From Fictibacillus terranigra (lineage in GTDB: Bacteria > Bacillota > Bacilli > Bacillales > Fictibacillaceae), in assembly GCF_030412265.1 (NCBI RefSeq), contig NZ_JAUHLN010000002.1, positions 124,001 through 188,000 of the forward strand: a stretch of DNA of 64,000 nt, read 5' to 3'. Below, one piece after another: positions 44,210 through 54,005 of this stretch (its first letter is position 1; every line of letters starts with the position of its first letter). The translations under genes and the position numbers were made by a program. Below the pieces are notes generated by a model. It was not told the origin of the DNA and ran no database searches. It was given only the letters and a program-made list of their open reading frames with translations.

Positions 44210-44855
44210 TTATAAATACTTCCGATGCACAGTCTTCCCATCAAAAGTGAACAGAACAGGCTTCTGTTCAATCTTCGTCTCCATATGAACATGACGACCC
44301 CAGAGGTGATGAACATGGGGCAGCACTTTCTCCAGGTACTTCACATCAAGTTCCATATCTTCATAGCTATGAACGAAGTATAACTCACCATTTTTCATGT
44401 AATCCGCATCGTTAACTGTAATGTAAGGAAAGCCTCCATTTACTCGCATACCGACAAGCTGATCGCGGACTTGCTCCCACTGTTTATCAACGATCTTGTA
44501 TTCTTTCCCCTGCTTTTGAAACAGATACATATCTTCCCGTTGTGCCAGGTCCTTAGTTAAATAGTTTCGGATAAAGGATATGTCTGATTCAAGTTCACGA
44601 ACCTCAAATATCTTCTCACGTCCCGATTCAGGCTTCACTCCTTGTCGCAGCAATTCTTCATCTGGGTTATGATAGCGTTCTTCGATGTCTTTAAATATTT
44701 GAAGACCTAAGTAGTAAGGATTTATTGATGTCGTCGAAGGCTGTACAACGCCCGCGTTTAATTTAGCGAACTCGATTGTCTCATGAGAGGTTAAGTCCAT
44801 TTCTTGTAGAATTTTGGCGTTCCAATAAGATGCCCAGCCTTCGATCTCCTAAGGA
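44210..44855 (-). pseudogene. spoVR: spoVR, N-terminally truncated
   Basis: The frame [21 protein letters not shown] and onward ([74 protein letters not shown]) is the C-terminal part of SpoVR, a spore-cortex-related protein of about 468 aa. Only about 210 residues remain, and homology stops abruptly at about 44850, where no start codon or ribosome binding site exists. The internal ATG at 44800 would begin mid-domain. Deletion of the 5' half is the simplest explanation. Confidence 0.88.
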
Positions 44856-45164
44856 TTTTCATTTATTTTTTTAATAAACATTAAAGCAAGTATTTCATAT
44901 TATCCTAAGTTTATTACTTACTTACAGCATCATACTCTAAATTAAATTCTTCAATCTGATTTACTTCCAGGCGGTTCGACTAGAACGGATCAAGCAGCTT
45001 TCTCACACTCAGCCTGTCCAATTTGTGGTCTTCGATATTTTAATGTATAAAGAGACCTCCGCCCTCTCCCACTCCTGGAGCGTAAGAAAATTCTCCAAGA
45101 AGCGGGTGATCTCTCCTTCTTCATCGAATATGTAACATTGATACAATGAAAAGGTGGAATGTCT
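44856..45164. other. Intergenic at the spoVR deletion point
   Basis: Frames on the minus strand (for example CYIFDEEGEITRFLENFLTL at about 45050-45140) look faintly coding but overlap the promoter of the next gene. No supported gene. Confidence 0.35.
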
Positions 45165-45548
45165 ATGAACTCTCTTTCTTCTCCTATTGCCTGTAAGGTA
45201 AACAATGTTTTCATCCATGTTAGTAACCTAGAAAAATCAGCAGAATGGTACAGTGATTTACTTGCGATCCCATTCAATAAGGATGACGTTGCATCACCTG
45301 TATATAACATACCCATTACTTCTGAGACTGGACTTACTTTGGACGATCATACTTTTGATCCAGGATTTACATTAAGTCCTTCAGAACATGTTCTATTTAA
45401 TTTCTTCGTCGAGGATATTGATGAAGCCTATAAATTTGTTAAAAACAAAGAAAGTACAATCGTTAGGGAAATAGAACGTATTGATCATTTTGCCTATTTT
45501 AACTTTAAAGATTTAGATGGAAATGTGTTAATGATTTGTAATTGTTAA
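45165..45548 (+). CDS. VOC (glyoxalase/bleomycin-resistance) family protein
   Basis: A 127-aa single-domain VOC protein with the paired beta-alpha-beta-beta-beta modules: CKVNNVFIHVSNLEKSAEWYSDLLAIP, then VLFNFFVEDIDEAYKFV and the end FKDLDGNVLMICNC. Metal-binding residues are only partly obvious (His in FIHVS; Asp/Glu positions unclear). Ligand unknown. AAAAGGTGG lies before the ATG at 45165 (45159 also possible). Confidence 0.85.
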   Translation: MNSLSSPIACKVNNVFIHVSNLEKSAEWYSDLLAIPFNKDDVASPVYNIPITSETGLTLDDHTFDPGFTLSPSEHVLFNFFVEDIDEAYKFVKNKESTIVREIERIDHFAYFNFKDLDGNVLMICNC

Positions 45549-45681
45549 GGTTTTGTGCCCTGATTTATAACCAGGGTGCCATTCTTTTATGATCCGTTCC
45601 CGTTGTTCCTCTGTTTGATTTTTATGAGCGATAATATGTACGATTTGTTGCGTAAAAAAGAGATGCCGATTTGGCATCTCA

Positions 45682-46719
45682 CTAAAACGTGGGCATGTCT
45701 TTGTACGATTCATAGAATGATTCGGGGAACACATGATTCAATTCTGGTTCTTGTTTTCTCAACAGTTCAGTCATTAAGTCCCCTATAAACCGTTGGAAAT
45801 CAGCATCAGTAAAGGGGATATTCTGTTTTTTCAAAGCTAGGCGGTTTTCAGCGAGGCTGCTGAAAATCCCGAGATTGCCCTCCATTTTAATGGAAAAGAG
45901 GGCGATTTGTTCCGAATCGGAAATCAAAACAACAGAATATCCCGTATCTTCCGTCGTTTTTGGTAAAAGAATGAGCTGGAGATGATGACCAGCGTACAAA
46001 TCTACAACAAAAACTTGCAGGTCTTTTTTTAGGATGGGATGCTGCCCGAAAATCTTAATCGCGGGTTCCTCTGCCATCACAACTGCAGGTTCATAAAACC
46101 CTATGTTCTCCATATGTTTAGAATGGTTGAGCATATCAAGATCGATGTTGAACCTTTGTTTGACGTCATTTTTTATATGGTTCAAAACCGGTTCAACTTT
46201 TGTTTTCGCTCGGATGGTGTGATGCAACAAGAGGTCAATGTCCGAACCCTTTTTTTCAGTTCCAACAGCGACCGACCCGAAAAGGGACACGGTTTCAATG
46301 AACCAAAGGGAAGCCAAATGCTGACTGATCTCTCGTGCCCTCTGAAAGAGAGCACCTTCTATATTTGGTTTCGCCTTTTCTTCCGTGATTTTCCCTTGTT
46401 TCTTTAACTGATGAAACCATTTCACCAGCTTTTTCGCTTTTGGTTGGATTCGTTTCTGGATCTTCTTCAGTTCCGATTCCCAAGAAGTGATCGCTTCTGT
46501 TTTGGTCTCTCTTGCGTGCGGATAATAACTATAATAGAGTTCCATGTCGTCCAGGATAACAAATACGGTCCGAAACTCAGGGAAGTCCTCCAAATACTGA
46601 GTGAGGACGGTTCGTTGATTGGCATATTCTTTAAAAAGTTCCATCGGGAGTATCCGAGAAAATTGCATCAGCAGTATGCGTTCTTTTTTAGGTATCGATA
46701 GGAATAATTCAAGTTGCAT
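45682..46719 (-). CDS. Nucleotidyltransferase-fold protein
   Basis: A 345-aa protein with a Pol-beta-like nucleotidyltransferase signature in the middle, SLFGSVAVGTEKKGSDIDLLL (GS plus DxD), and a third Asp candidate in FNIDLDML. The N-terminal part (about 1-130) is helical; the C-terminal part (about 230-345) is unlike known families. It may modify an RNA, protein or small molecule, or be part of a defence-type pair, but no partner gene adjoins. ATG 46719 follows a run of eight G. No terminator is obvious. Confidence 0.7.
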   Translation of the reverse strand: MQLELFLSIPKKERILLMQFSRILPMELFKEYANQRTVLTQYLEDFPEFRTVFVILDDMELYYSYYPHARETKTEAITSWESELKKIQKRIQPKAKKLVKWFHQLKKQGKITEEKAKPNIEGALFQRAREISQHLASLWFIETVSLFGSVAVGTEKKGSDIDLLLHHTIRAKTKVEPVLNHIKNDVKQRFNIDLDMLNHSKHMENIGFYEPAVVMAEEPAIKIFGQHPILKKDLQVFVVDLYAGHHLQLILLPKTTEDTGYSVVLISDSEQIALFSIKMEGNLGIFSSLAENRLALKKQNIPFTDADFQRFIGDLMTELLRKQEPELNHVFPESFYESYKDMPTF

Positions 46720-46808
46720 CACCACCCCCCCCTATGGATTAAGTTGCCCAAGAATCCGACATGGTATGAACAAAAAAGGGATTCCGAGCTCACTCCTTTC
46801 TGTTGTCC

Positions 46809-48443
46809 CTAATTATTTAATTTTGTCATGCGGCCATCAATCGTTGGGTTTACCTCCCTTTTGGATTGAATAAAATGGATCAAGGCATCGAGGTCGGGTA
46901 TATCAACCAATTGGTTTTTTCCATCCTCCAACGTGGTAAATCCATCTCCCCCACTAGCCATAAAGCTGTTGACAGTAACAGTATAAGTTTTGGAAGAATG
47001 AATTGCCGTACCGTCAGGAAGAGTTATTTCAACAATTCGGCCGCCTGCAGGGCGAGAGTCATCGTATTTTACTTTTAATCCCGAAATCTGAAGGATCTTT
47101 GTTCTTTCAGGATCTGCCCATTGCTGATTCAACAACTGTTTCACTTGATCCCCCGTTAACTCCATTTTCACAAGATCATTGCCAAATGGCTGAGCTGTAA
47201 ATAGTTCCTTCCACAATATTTCGCCCTCATCAATGTCCGCGCGTATTCCACCAGGATTCATAAATGCGAAATCTGTATGAGTTTGAGCTCTCATGGCATC
47301 CGCAATCATGCTTCCTAACTCAGACTCTCCGTTCGAATTTTGTTGTTTGCTGATTGGAGCAGAGGCCGTTCCAATCCTTTGATTTAGAATTGGCGCTACA
47401 TCTGACGAATACGCATCCACCATCTTTTTTATTTTTGCATCCGGTTTGATTTTGTCACGGTAGGCAGTTACAATTTCTGCTTTCTTTTTCACAATATCTT
47501 TCGTTACGGGATTAATCACTAGATCAACATCAGAAAACGCAGTACCGTAAGAGTAAGATTCTACAAGTAATTTGTTGTCAACCGTGGTATTCGTTAGTGC
47601 ATGATTATGGCCGCCAAAAAGCACGTCTACTTCATCATCGGCTCCTTTAGCAATATCTACTAATTCTCCAGAAGCCTTTGAACCATCTTCTTTAGAAGCA
47701 GCCGGATTATGAGCTAGCACGACAATGGATTTGATTCCGTTCGCTTTTAATTTTTTTGCATATTTATTGATGGCTTTCGTCTCATCTGTAAATCGAACAC
47801 CATCTGTGCCGCTTGGCATTACCACACTTGGTGTATCAGACAACGCAATCCCAATAAAGCCGATGGGAACTCCCTCTACTTTTTTGATGGCGTACGGGTC
47901 GAGCAATGGCTTATTGGTTTTATTATCAATCACATTGGCGGCTACATAAGGAAAGTCCGCACCTTCAAACTTGCCGTATTTCTCGACTGTTTTAGGGTGG
48001 CTGCCTCCATTTATAAGACGGAGCATTTCTTTTACTCCTTCATCAAATTCATGGTTTCCAGCCGTGCCTACATCAAAGCCCATTTTATTTAGGAACTTAA
48101 TCGTTGGTTCGTCCTCAAGCAAAGCCGACACTGGAGAACTTGCGCCTACTGCATCGCCGGCATGAACCATAAGGGTGTTTTTAGGGTTGGCAGCTTTCCT
48201 TTTTTTAAGATAGGCTGCAAGATATTCCGCACCGCCAGCGTTACGTTTTTTATCATACGTATCAAGCTGTCCATGAAAATCATTAATACCAAGCAATTGA
48301 ACGTTCACATTCTTTTGCTTGAGCGTTTGATCATCTGCGAATGCTTTTACGGCGTCTACTGCCCAAGGTATGGCAAGTACAAATAATGCCAAGGATGCGG
48401 CTAAAATCATCGATCTTAATTTAGTGAATGGCTGTTTCCGCAT
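46809..48443 (-). CDS. Secreted 5'-nucleotidase / 2',3'-cyclic phosphodiesterase
   Basis: A 544-aa exported metallophosphatase. Signal peptide at about 1-35 (MRKQPFTKLRSMILAASLALF...). The N-terminal calcineurin-like domain carries the metal motifs LLGINDFHGQLD, HAGDAVGASSP, AGNHEFDEG and FGGHNHA. The C-terminal nucleotide-binding domain has MNPGGIRADI, ELFTAQPFGNDLVKMELTG and FMASGGDGFTTL. It is the one-domain UshA/YfkN-like type that releases phosphate and nucleosides outside the cell. There is no LPXTG anchor. ATG 48443 follows AGGGGGGAT; the longer frame has no site. Confidence 0.9.
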   Translation of the reverse strand: MRKQPFTKLRSMILAASLALFVLAIPWAVDAVKAFADDQTLKQKNVNVQLLGINDFHGQLDTYDKKRNAGGAEYLAAYLKKRKAANPKNTLMVHAGDAVGASSPVSALLEDEPTIKFLNKMGFDVGTAGNHEFDEGVKEMLRLINGGSHPKTVEKYGKFEGADFPYVAANVIDNKTNKPLLDPYAIKKVEGVPIGFIGIALSDTPSVVMPSGTDGVRFTDETKAINKYAKKLKANGIKSIVVLAHNPAASKEDGSKASGELVDIAKGADDEVDVLFGGHNHALTNTTVDNKLLVESYSYGTAFSDVDLVINPVTKDIVKKKAEIVTAYRDKIKPDAKIKKMVDAYSSDVAPILNQRIGTASAPISKQQNSNGESELGSMIADAMRAQTHTDFAFMNPGGIRADIDEGEILWKELFTAQPFGNDLVKMELTGDQVKQLLNQQWADPERTKILQISGLKVKYDDSRPAGGRIVEITLPDGTAIHSSKTYTVTVNSFMASGGDGFTTLEDGKNQLVDIPDLDALIHFIQSKREVNPTIDGRMTKLNN

Positions 48444-48546
48444 GAACAAATCCCCCCTAGAATCTAGTTGACAGCCCAATTATAATTTTTAAACATTAAG
48501 CTAAATGGGGGTAGTCGTAAAAATTAAGTAAATTCAAAAAATGGAA

Positions 48547-48584
48547 GACCTGGAAGGATGGTTTTCTTCCCACCATTCCAGGTC
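48547..48584 (-). terminator. Minus-strand terminator after the ACT-domain gene
   Basis: Read on the minus strand, GACCTGGAATGGTGG and CCATCCTTCCAGGTC pair with one or two mismatches and are followed by TTCCATTTTTT. Confidence 0.65.
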
Positions 48585-48624
48585 GTCCTCTTGCAAGTTA
48601 GTAATGCTACCTTACGTATTGAAA

Positions 48625-49099
48625 TCAACTGTCATTTTGGCATTGCTTCCATTCCTCTTGAGACAGGATCTTTATTGCTTTCTTAACATTGGATACATTC
48701 ATAATTATGAAATCGTTTTCTCCGATGTAAAATGATTTAACTTCTAAACTTACACCATAGGCTGCCGAACAATGTGCTGAAAACGCCTGGAATGCCCGCG
48801 GGAATGTTAGAGATAGCGATGATTGTTTCCTCTTGAAAAGAAATATTAAGAGATTGCAGTGTTTCTCTAACGATACGGAGACCATGGTTACTCTCAGATT
48901 CAGATGTACCAGCTACAAACCTGACAAAATTATTCTTTTGGCGGCCTTTCGTTAAGAAAAAACCCGAAATATTAACAGAATTCGAAGCAATATTTTTCAA
49001 AATACACGCCAAGGTTGGATCGTTTGCTATAAACGTAAATTGGGTTCTGAGATTGAGATCATATTTTAATTGCATGGGAATTTGATTAGAAGCCTCCAT
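48625..49099 (-). pseudogene. ACT-domain-like small protein with a frameshift
   Basis: The minus strand opens MEASNQIPMQLKYDLNLRTQ with a good ribosome binding site and runs to VFSTLFGSLWCKFRS, then stops. The next frame continues VSLEVKSFYIGENDFIIMNVS and ends at 48625. The joined protein (about 155 aa) has two repeats of the ACT pattern (LKNIASNSVNISGFFL... and GVFSTLFGSLW...). The break is near 48752. It may be a real mutation or a sequencing slip. Confidence 0.6.
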
Positions 49100-49325
49100 T
49101 TCCTCACATCCTTAATTTTTTTCATGGTAAAATATGTAAATGAAGAGGAATGGATTGGGTTTAAAAGATCACAGGAGAACAATGCGCTGAGAACTTGTGA
49201 ACGTGGTCACTTTTAAAAAATTATAAGGAGTGCAGCCTAATATGCTTGCACTTCTTTTCTCATCACTATTTATGTAACTCGTAATACGTCCTCTGAACGC
49301 AAGATTTACTTCACCTCAGAAATAT

Positions 49326-50252
49326 TTAATAAAATAAGACCTTTGATAAATAAACGACAAGCGTAACCGTAAGACTGCTGAAAAGCGTTGATAACAAGAC
49401 GGTTTGAGCTGCGTAGGACGGATGGTTTCCATGTTCCAAAGCAAACAGGGCGCTGTTTCTTGAAGATGGAAATGAACTTGCGATGAACAGCGCTTGTGCC
49501 GTTGTACCATCAAGTTTCAGTGATAAAATGAGGGCCAAGGCGATCATTGGTGATATAATCAGGCGCCCGATAAGACTCAGCAGGAGTGGAAGAGAGAACT
49601 GATTAATCCTTAAATATGCACTCTGAGCACCAAGCGTAATGAGGGCAACCGCAATAAAAGCACTGGAAATATTATCAATGGGAGTCCAAAGAAAAGAGGG
49701 TAATTTTATTGCTGTCATTTGAAACGCGAGTCCGAGCAGCAGGGCAAAGAAAATGGGGTTCTTAAGGAACGATTTTATAGCCGTGGAACGTTTTGTATGA
49801 ACCGAGGCAGAGTTCATTAAACCATAAGTATATGTAATAAAGTTCTGAAAAATAGTAACGATGACCTGAATGGAGGCCCCTAACGGGTTGTGCTGAAACA
49901 CAAGCTGGCTGACCGGAAGTCCAAAGTTGCCAGAGTTGTTGAGCACCACACTGTTTTTAAAAGTCGCAGAAAGACTGCGGTCAAAACGGGATATTTTTGC
50001 AACGGTGCTGCTTAGGAGAATGAGACATCCATTTTGCAGCAGCAGAAAACCGATGATTGTAAGCAGTGCCTCTCCCCGGATTTCACTTTGATAGATATTC
50101 ACAAAACTGACGGCTGGCATGAGCAGATAGTTATTTATCTTAGATAAGGTATTCAAATCGAGTTTATATTTGCGGTGAATAAACGCTCCGATGCCGATTA
50201 GAATAAAGACGGGGAGAATGACATTTACGATAATCATCAAAAATATTTTCAT
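49326..50252 (-). CDS. AEC-family (auxin efflux carrier-like) transporter
   Basis: A 308-aa integral membrane protein with about 10 helices. Family landmarks: N-terminal ILPVFILIGIGAFIHRKYKLD, the NNSGNFGLPVSQLVF motif, and the second-half inverted repeat VALITLGAQSAYL with SSFPSSRNSALFALEH. Bacterial AEC proteins export or import organic acids such as malate or malonate. ATG 50252 follows GAAAGGAAC; the longer frame to 50288 overlaps the upstream gene. It follows the hypothetical gene at 50275-50586 by 22 bases, and a LysR regulator lies upstream on the same strand. Confidence 0.88.
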   Translation of the reverse strand: MKIFLMIIVNVILPVFILIGIGAFIHRKYKLDLNTLSKINNYLLMPAVSFVNIYQSEIRGEALLTIIGFLLLQNGCLILLSSTVAKISRFDRSLSATFKNSVVLNNSGNFGLPVSQLVFQHNPLGASIQVIVTIFQNFITYTYGLMNSASVHTKRSTAIKSFLKNPIFFALLLGLAFQMTAIKLPSFLWTPIDNISSAFIAVALITLGAQSAYLRINQFSLPLLLSLIGRLIISPMIALALILSLKLDGTTAQALFIASSFPSSRNSALFALEHGNHPSYAAQTVLLSTLFSSLTVTLVVYLSKVLFY

Positions 50253-50274
50253 AAGATGTTCCTTTCTTCCTGAA

Positions 50275-50586
50275 TTAGTAAGGTTCATAGATTTGGATAA
50301 ACAGTTGATAGGAGTTGACGTATGTTACGGTGAATGCGATGTCATATTCACCGCAGCTTTCATCAAGTATATTTTCAACTCCCCAGAGAGGAAGGCTGAA
50401 ATAATTCGCAGTTTTTGGCTCGCTGACTATCATCTTTTTATTGACAGCTCGAACGATCCCGTTTTTTATAGTGTTCATAAAGCCGAAGCCTATATTGCCC
50501 TCATGTTCATTCTGCAGGATCGCATCAAAATTTTTGCCTTCATTATCCTTAAAGCGTGCATAAAGCTGTTTTGATTGAATCTCCAT
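50275..50586 (-). CDS. Hypothetical protein (103 aa)
   Basis: A soluble 103-aa protein (MEIQSKQLYARFKDNEGKNF...), apparently beta-rich, with no recognised domain. It starts the probable two-gene unit with the AEC transporter and follows a LysR gene. GGGAGAG-like sequence precedes the ATG. Confidence 0.6.
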   Translation of the reverse strand: MEIQSKQLYARFKDNEGKNFDAILQNEHEGNIGFGFMNTIKNGIVRAVNKKMIVSEPKTANYFSLPLWGVENILDESCGEYDIAFTVTYVNSYQLFIQIYEPY

Positions 50587-50714
50587 TCACGTTTCTCTCC
50601 CTTCCATATTTCCATCATAGAGAGAAAGCACGGATGATTAAAATATCAATAACGAATCGACAGCGATATAAAAATGGAATGATAATCAGCCTCGAAATGG
50701 TGATCTGCAAAAAA

Positions 50715-50742
50715 AACCACAGGCTCAGAGCCTGTGGTTTTC
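50715..50742. terminator. Terminator after the LysR gene (works on the minus strand)
   Basis: AACCACAGGCT (50715-50725) pairs with AGCCTGTGGTT (50729-50739). On the minus strand a run of T follows. The stem overlaps the last codon of the LysR gene. Confidence 0.8.
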
Positions 50743-51613
50743 AAAGATCATGGATAAAATCCAAACCTTGAACAAAACGGACAAATTCGGAAATTAGTTT
50801 CATCTCCATTGATTTCTCATGATAGAACATCCATGTTTCTCGAACAATCGGTTCTTGCTTTTCGTCCATAAGAGTAATTTTGAAAAGGTCTGTATTCTGA
50901 TCCACTAGAACACTGGGAAGTATTCCATAACCTAAACCGTTCATGACCATCTCCTTGGCCGTTTCCCCCTTGTCCACCTCCATACCGACTATCCCCGGGC
51001 GGGAAAAGGTCCTGCTCCACCAATTATCGATGATTGTCTTTAAGGCTGGGTCTGTTCCATAATCAATCCTCGGAGTGGATGGTAAATCACTCAGCTTAAT
51101 CTCCTCCCTGGATGTGATGCAGAGATTTTCTTCAAAAAGCCGTAGCTTTGCATCAGACCACTGATAATTTCCTCGCACAATACCAATATGTACATCATGA
51201 TTATAGACAAGATTAAACACTTCTCTACTCCAGCCGGTCGTAACTTTAAAGTCTACCTGAGGAAATTTCTCACGGAAAAGCATTAACAGTTTGGGAAGTT
51301 TGTGCAAGGTTATATAATTGGAAACAGCGAGCCTCAGTGTCCCTGCAACTTCTTCACTCATATTGATGACGGTCTCCCTGATATTCTGGAACCGGCTGAG
51401 CACTTCATCCGCACACGTGGCGAGATATTCACCCTGGGGTGTAAATTGAACTCCCCTTTTTCCGCGTTCGATAATGACCAGCTTGAACTCCTTCTCGATG
51501 TGCTGAATTCTTTTCGTAAGGGCTGGCTGTGAAATATACAATTGCAGCGCCGTCTTCGTAATATTCTTTTTTTCATATAGAACCTTTAGTATAAGCCAAT
51601 CCCGTTCATCCAT
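50741..51613 (-). CDS. LysR-family transcriptional regulator
   Basis: A 290-aa regulator. N-terminal winged HTH (about 1-60; NITKTALQLYISQPALTKRIQHIEKEF) and a periplasmic-binding-like ligand domain (about 85-290). ATG 51613 follows GATGGAGGAAG; the longer frame to 51637 overlaps that site. It is upstream of a hypothetical gene and the AEC transporter in the same direction, which makes them likely targets; control of the neighbouring nitrate genes is an alternative. Inducer unknown. Confidence 0.9.
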   Translation of the reverse strand: MDERDWLILKVLYEKKNITKTALQLYISQPALTKRIQHIEKEFKLVIIERGKRGVQFTPQGEYLATCADEVLSRFQNIRETVINMSEEVAGTLRLAVSNYITLHKLPKLLMLFREKFPQVDFKVTTGWSREVFNLVYNHDVHIGIVRGNYQWSDAKLRLFEENLCITSREEIKLSDLPSTPRIDYGTDPALKTIIDNWWSRTFSRPGIVGMEVDKGETAKEMVMNGLGYGILPSVLVDQNTDLFKITLMDEKQEPIVRETWMFYHEKSMEMKLISEFVRFVQGLDFIHDL

Positions 51614-51774
51614 CTCGACTTCCTCCATCGTTGCCATTTCAGATTGATATAATTAAAATTTACCACAGATCGAAGACATGTTCGCAGCAAAAAAGCTGTC
51701 CGCAATTGAGCAGACAGCCATATGTTAGGGGTTATTTGTCAATCAGCTGTTTAACTTCAGTATTCCTCTTCTAT

Positions 51775-51805
51775 AAAAACCCGGCTGCTTGCATGCCGGG
51801 TTTTT
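51775..51805. terminator. Terminator of the nas operon (minus strand)
   Basis: AAAAACCCGGC (51775-51785) pairs with GCCGGGTTTTT (51795-51805). Both arms end in A/T runs, so it can stop transcription from both sides. Confidence 0.85.
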
Positions 51806-51832
51806 CACTTTGTTTTTATTTGTCACCGACTT

Positions 51833-53974
51833 TCAATTTCTTGAAAGGTCAACCACGGGTGCAATTCTGACAGCACACACTTTGAACCCAGGCATCTTGC
51901 AAACCGGATCCAGTGCGTGATATGTAACTTTATTGATATTCTGCTCGTCCCCCCAATGAAAGGGGACGAATACCGTATCCTCACGTATGGACTCGTCATA
52001 AAGTCCCCGGGCTTGTATACTTCCCCGCGCAGATTCAACCTTAACCAACGAATGGTTTTGAACATGAAAGGCTCTGGCTGTACTCGGGTGAATCCTGATG
52101 AACGACTCGATCTCCCTCGCAGCGAGGGCAGGGCTTCTTCTGGTCTGTGCTCCCGTTAAATAATGGCTCATTACACGCCCTGTCGTTAAATACAGGGGGA
52201 ATTGCCTGTTCGGTTGTTCCTTTGGTTTATGGTTGGCTACCGTTAAAAATTTCGCTTTCCCATCCTCGTGTGCAAAGGATTCGGTAAACAGCCTTCCTTC
52301 TCCTGGATGGCCAGGAGCGGGACATGGCCAAAATACTCTTTCTTTTTCCAGTCTTTTGTAAGTGATGCCGTAGTAATCGGCCTTTCCTCCCTTACTGGCC
52401 ACTCTAAGTTCATTAAAGATCTCCTCTGCTGATTGAAAAGGAAAATATGTCTTCTTACCCAGCTGGACGGCTACATCACAAAGAATTTGCCAGTCATGTC
52501 TGACTTCGCCTGGACAGCTCCGCGCAGCTTTTCTTAACGTCACACGTCCTTCCATGTTGGTCATCGTTCCTTCGTCCTCCAGGTAGGACGAGCTCGGCAG
52601 CACTAAATCAGCGTGCTTTGCGGTTTCAGATAAAAACATATCAACCACGACTAAAAACTTTAGCTTTTTTAACGCGGATTCTGCCAGATTCGCATTTGGT
52701 GTTGAAACGAGCGGATTGGAGCCCATTATAAATAAAGCCTTGATTTCTTCGGCATCCATTTTCTCGATCATCTCATAGGCGGAAACACCTTTACCGGGCA
52801 GTTCTTCTTCGGTAATCCCCCAAACCTTGGAGATATATTTTCGATGTTCTGGATGCTCGATACTCCTGTATCCCGGAAGCTGATCTGCCTTCTGCCCGTG
52901 TTCCCTGCCTCCCTGCCCATTCCCCTGACCGGTTACAGCCCCGTATCCTGATCCCAGCTTACCGATGTTACCCGTCACTAAGATCAAATTTAAGAAGTTC
53001 CGTACTGTCGCATGACCATGTGTTTGCTGTTCGACACCTCTTGCTGTAAACACCATACCTGTGGAGCCTGTTGCAAAATGAACGGCTGCCCGCTCCATTT
53101 GTTCACGCTGGATCCCTGTTGACGCGGCAATTTCATTTAGATCAAGAGACTCGATATGCTCTTTTAACTCTTCAAAACCGTTCGTCCTCTCCTCAATAAA
53201 CGAAAGATCATAGAGATTTTGGTCGAGTATGACTTTCAGCATGCCGTTGACGAGTGCTGCGTCCATGCCTGGTTTTACTTTAAGGTGCATATCCGCCAGT
53301 TTCGTTGTCAGTGTCTCTCTGGGATCCAGCGCGATAATAAAGGCTCCGTTCTCTTTTGCTTTTTGAAAATAGGGAAGCAAGGTTGGCTGGCATTCAGCAA
53401 TATTGGTTCCCGCCAGGATGATACATCGTGAATAGGGGATCTCCTGCACCAAATTTGTTATGCCCCTGTCCAAACCAAATGCTTCATTCATCGCAGAGGC
53501 AGCTGCCGACATACAATAGCGCCCATTGTAATCGATGTGTTTTGTCTTTAAGGCAACCCTTGCAAACTTTCCTAATAAATAGGCTTCTTCGTTCGTTAGC
53601 GAGCCTCCCCCGTATACACCTACTGCATCATTGCCGTTCTGTTCCTGAATGCTCGTGAACTGCTCTTTAATAAAGTGTAATGCGTCATCCCATGATATTT
53701 GTTCGAAGTGACGACCCACTCTTTTCATCGGATGCAGAATACGCTCTCTATGAAGCGCATGCTGATGGGCGTTTCTTCCTTTTATACACAATCTGGCCTC
53801 TGACACCGTCTCTTTCAAGGGCAGTACTTTATATTTCTTTCGACCGCCTTCCCGTTGTTCCAGCAGCTGCATCGTGCATTGAACACTGCAGAACGGGCAC
53901 TGGGTATCCATGGCTTTTTCATAGGCTGCTTCCTGCTGCTGGTGACGAAAATGCTGGAGAAAATTATTGGACAT
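51833..53974 (-). CDS. nasC: Assimilatory nitrate reductase, molybdopterin catalytic subunit
   Basis: A 713-aa molybdopterin oxidoreductase that reduces nitrate to nitrite in the cytoplasm. The [4Fe-4S] cluster Cys are C26, C29 and C33 in CPFCSVQC plus Cys in ARLCIKG (about 62). Molybdopterin-contact blocks include CIILAGTNIAECQP, VFTARGVEQQTHG and FIMGSNPLVSTPNANLAE; the C-terminal domain starts at FPLYLTTGRVMSHYLTG. Length matches Bacillus NasC (about 710). Third gene of the minus-strand operon nasD-nasE-nasC; AAGGTGAGG precedes the ATG. A NasB-type electron transfer subunit, normally beside nasC, is absent here. Confidence 0.93.
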   Translation of the reverse strand: MSNNFLQHFRHQQQEAAYEKAMDTQCPFCSVQCTMQLLEQREGGRKKYKVLPLKETVSEARLCIKGRNAHQHALHRERILHPMKRVGRHFEQISWDDALHFIKEQFTSIQEQNGNDAVGVYGGGSLTNEEAYLLGKFARVALKTKHIDYNGRYCMSAAASAMNEAFGLDRGITNLVQEIPYSRCIILAGTNIAECQPTLLPYFQKAKENGAFIIALDPRETLTTKLADMHLKVKPGMDAALVNGMLKVILDQNLYDLSFIEERTNGFEELKEHIESLDLNEIAASTGIQREQMERAAVHFATGSTGMVFTARGVEQQTHGHATVRNFLNLILVTGNIGKLGSGYGAVTGQGNGQGGREHGQKADQLPGYRSIEHPEHRKYISKVWGITEEELPGKGVSAYEMIEKMDAEEIKALFIMGSNPLVSTPNANLAESALKKLKFLVVVDMFLSETAKHADLVLPSSSYLEDEGTMTNMEGRVTLRKAARSCPGEVRHDWQILCDVAVQLGKKTYFPFQSAEEIFNELRVASKGGKADYYGITYKRLEKERVFWPCPAPGHPGEGRLFTESFAHEDGKAKFLTVANHKPKEQPNRQFPLYLTTGRVMSHYLTGAQTRRSPALAAREIESFIRIHPSTARAFHVQNHSLVKVESARGSIQARGLYDESIREDTVFVPFHWGDEQNINKVTYHALDPVCKMPGFKVCAVRIAPVVDLSRN

Positions 53975-54005
53975 ATGGCCTCACCTTCTTCGTTCTCTCT
54001 TCTCC

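Noticed and set aside
49225-49256. Hairpin after the AEC transporter gene (GAGTGCA...TTGCACTTC)
   Set aside because: The stem has a bulge and only a broken T run, and it is not placed right after a stop codon; too weak to call.
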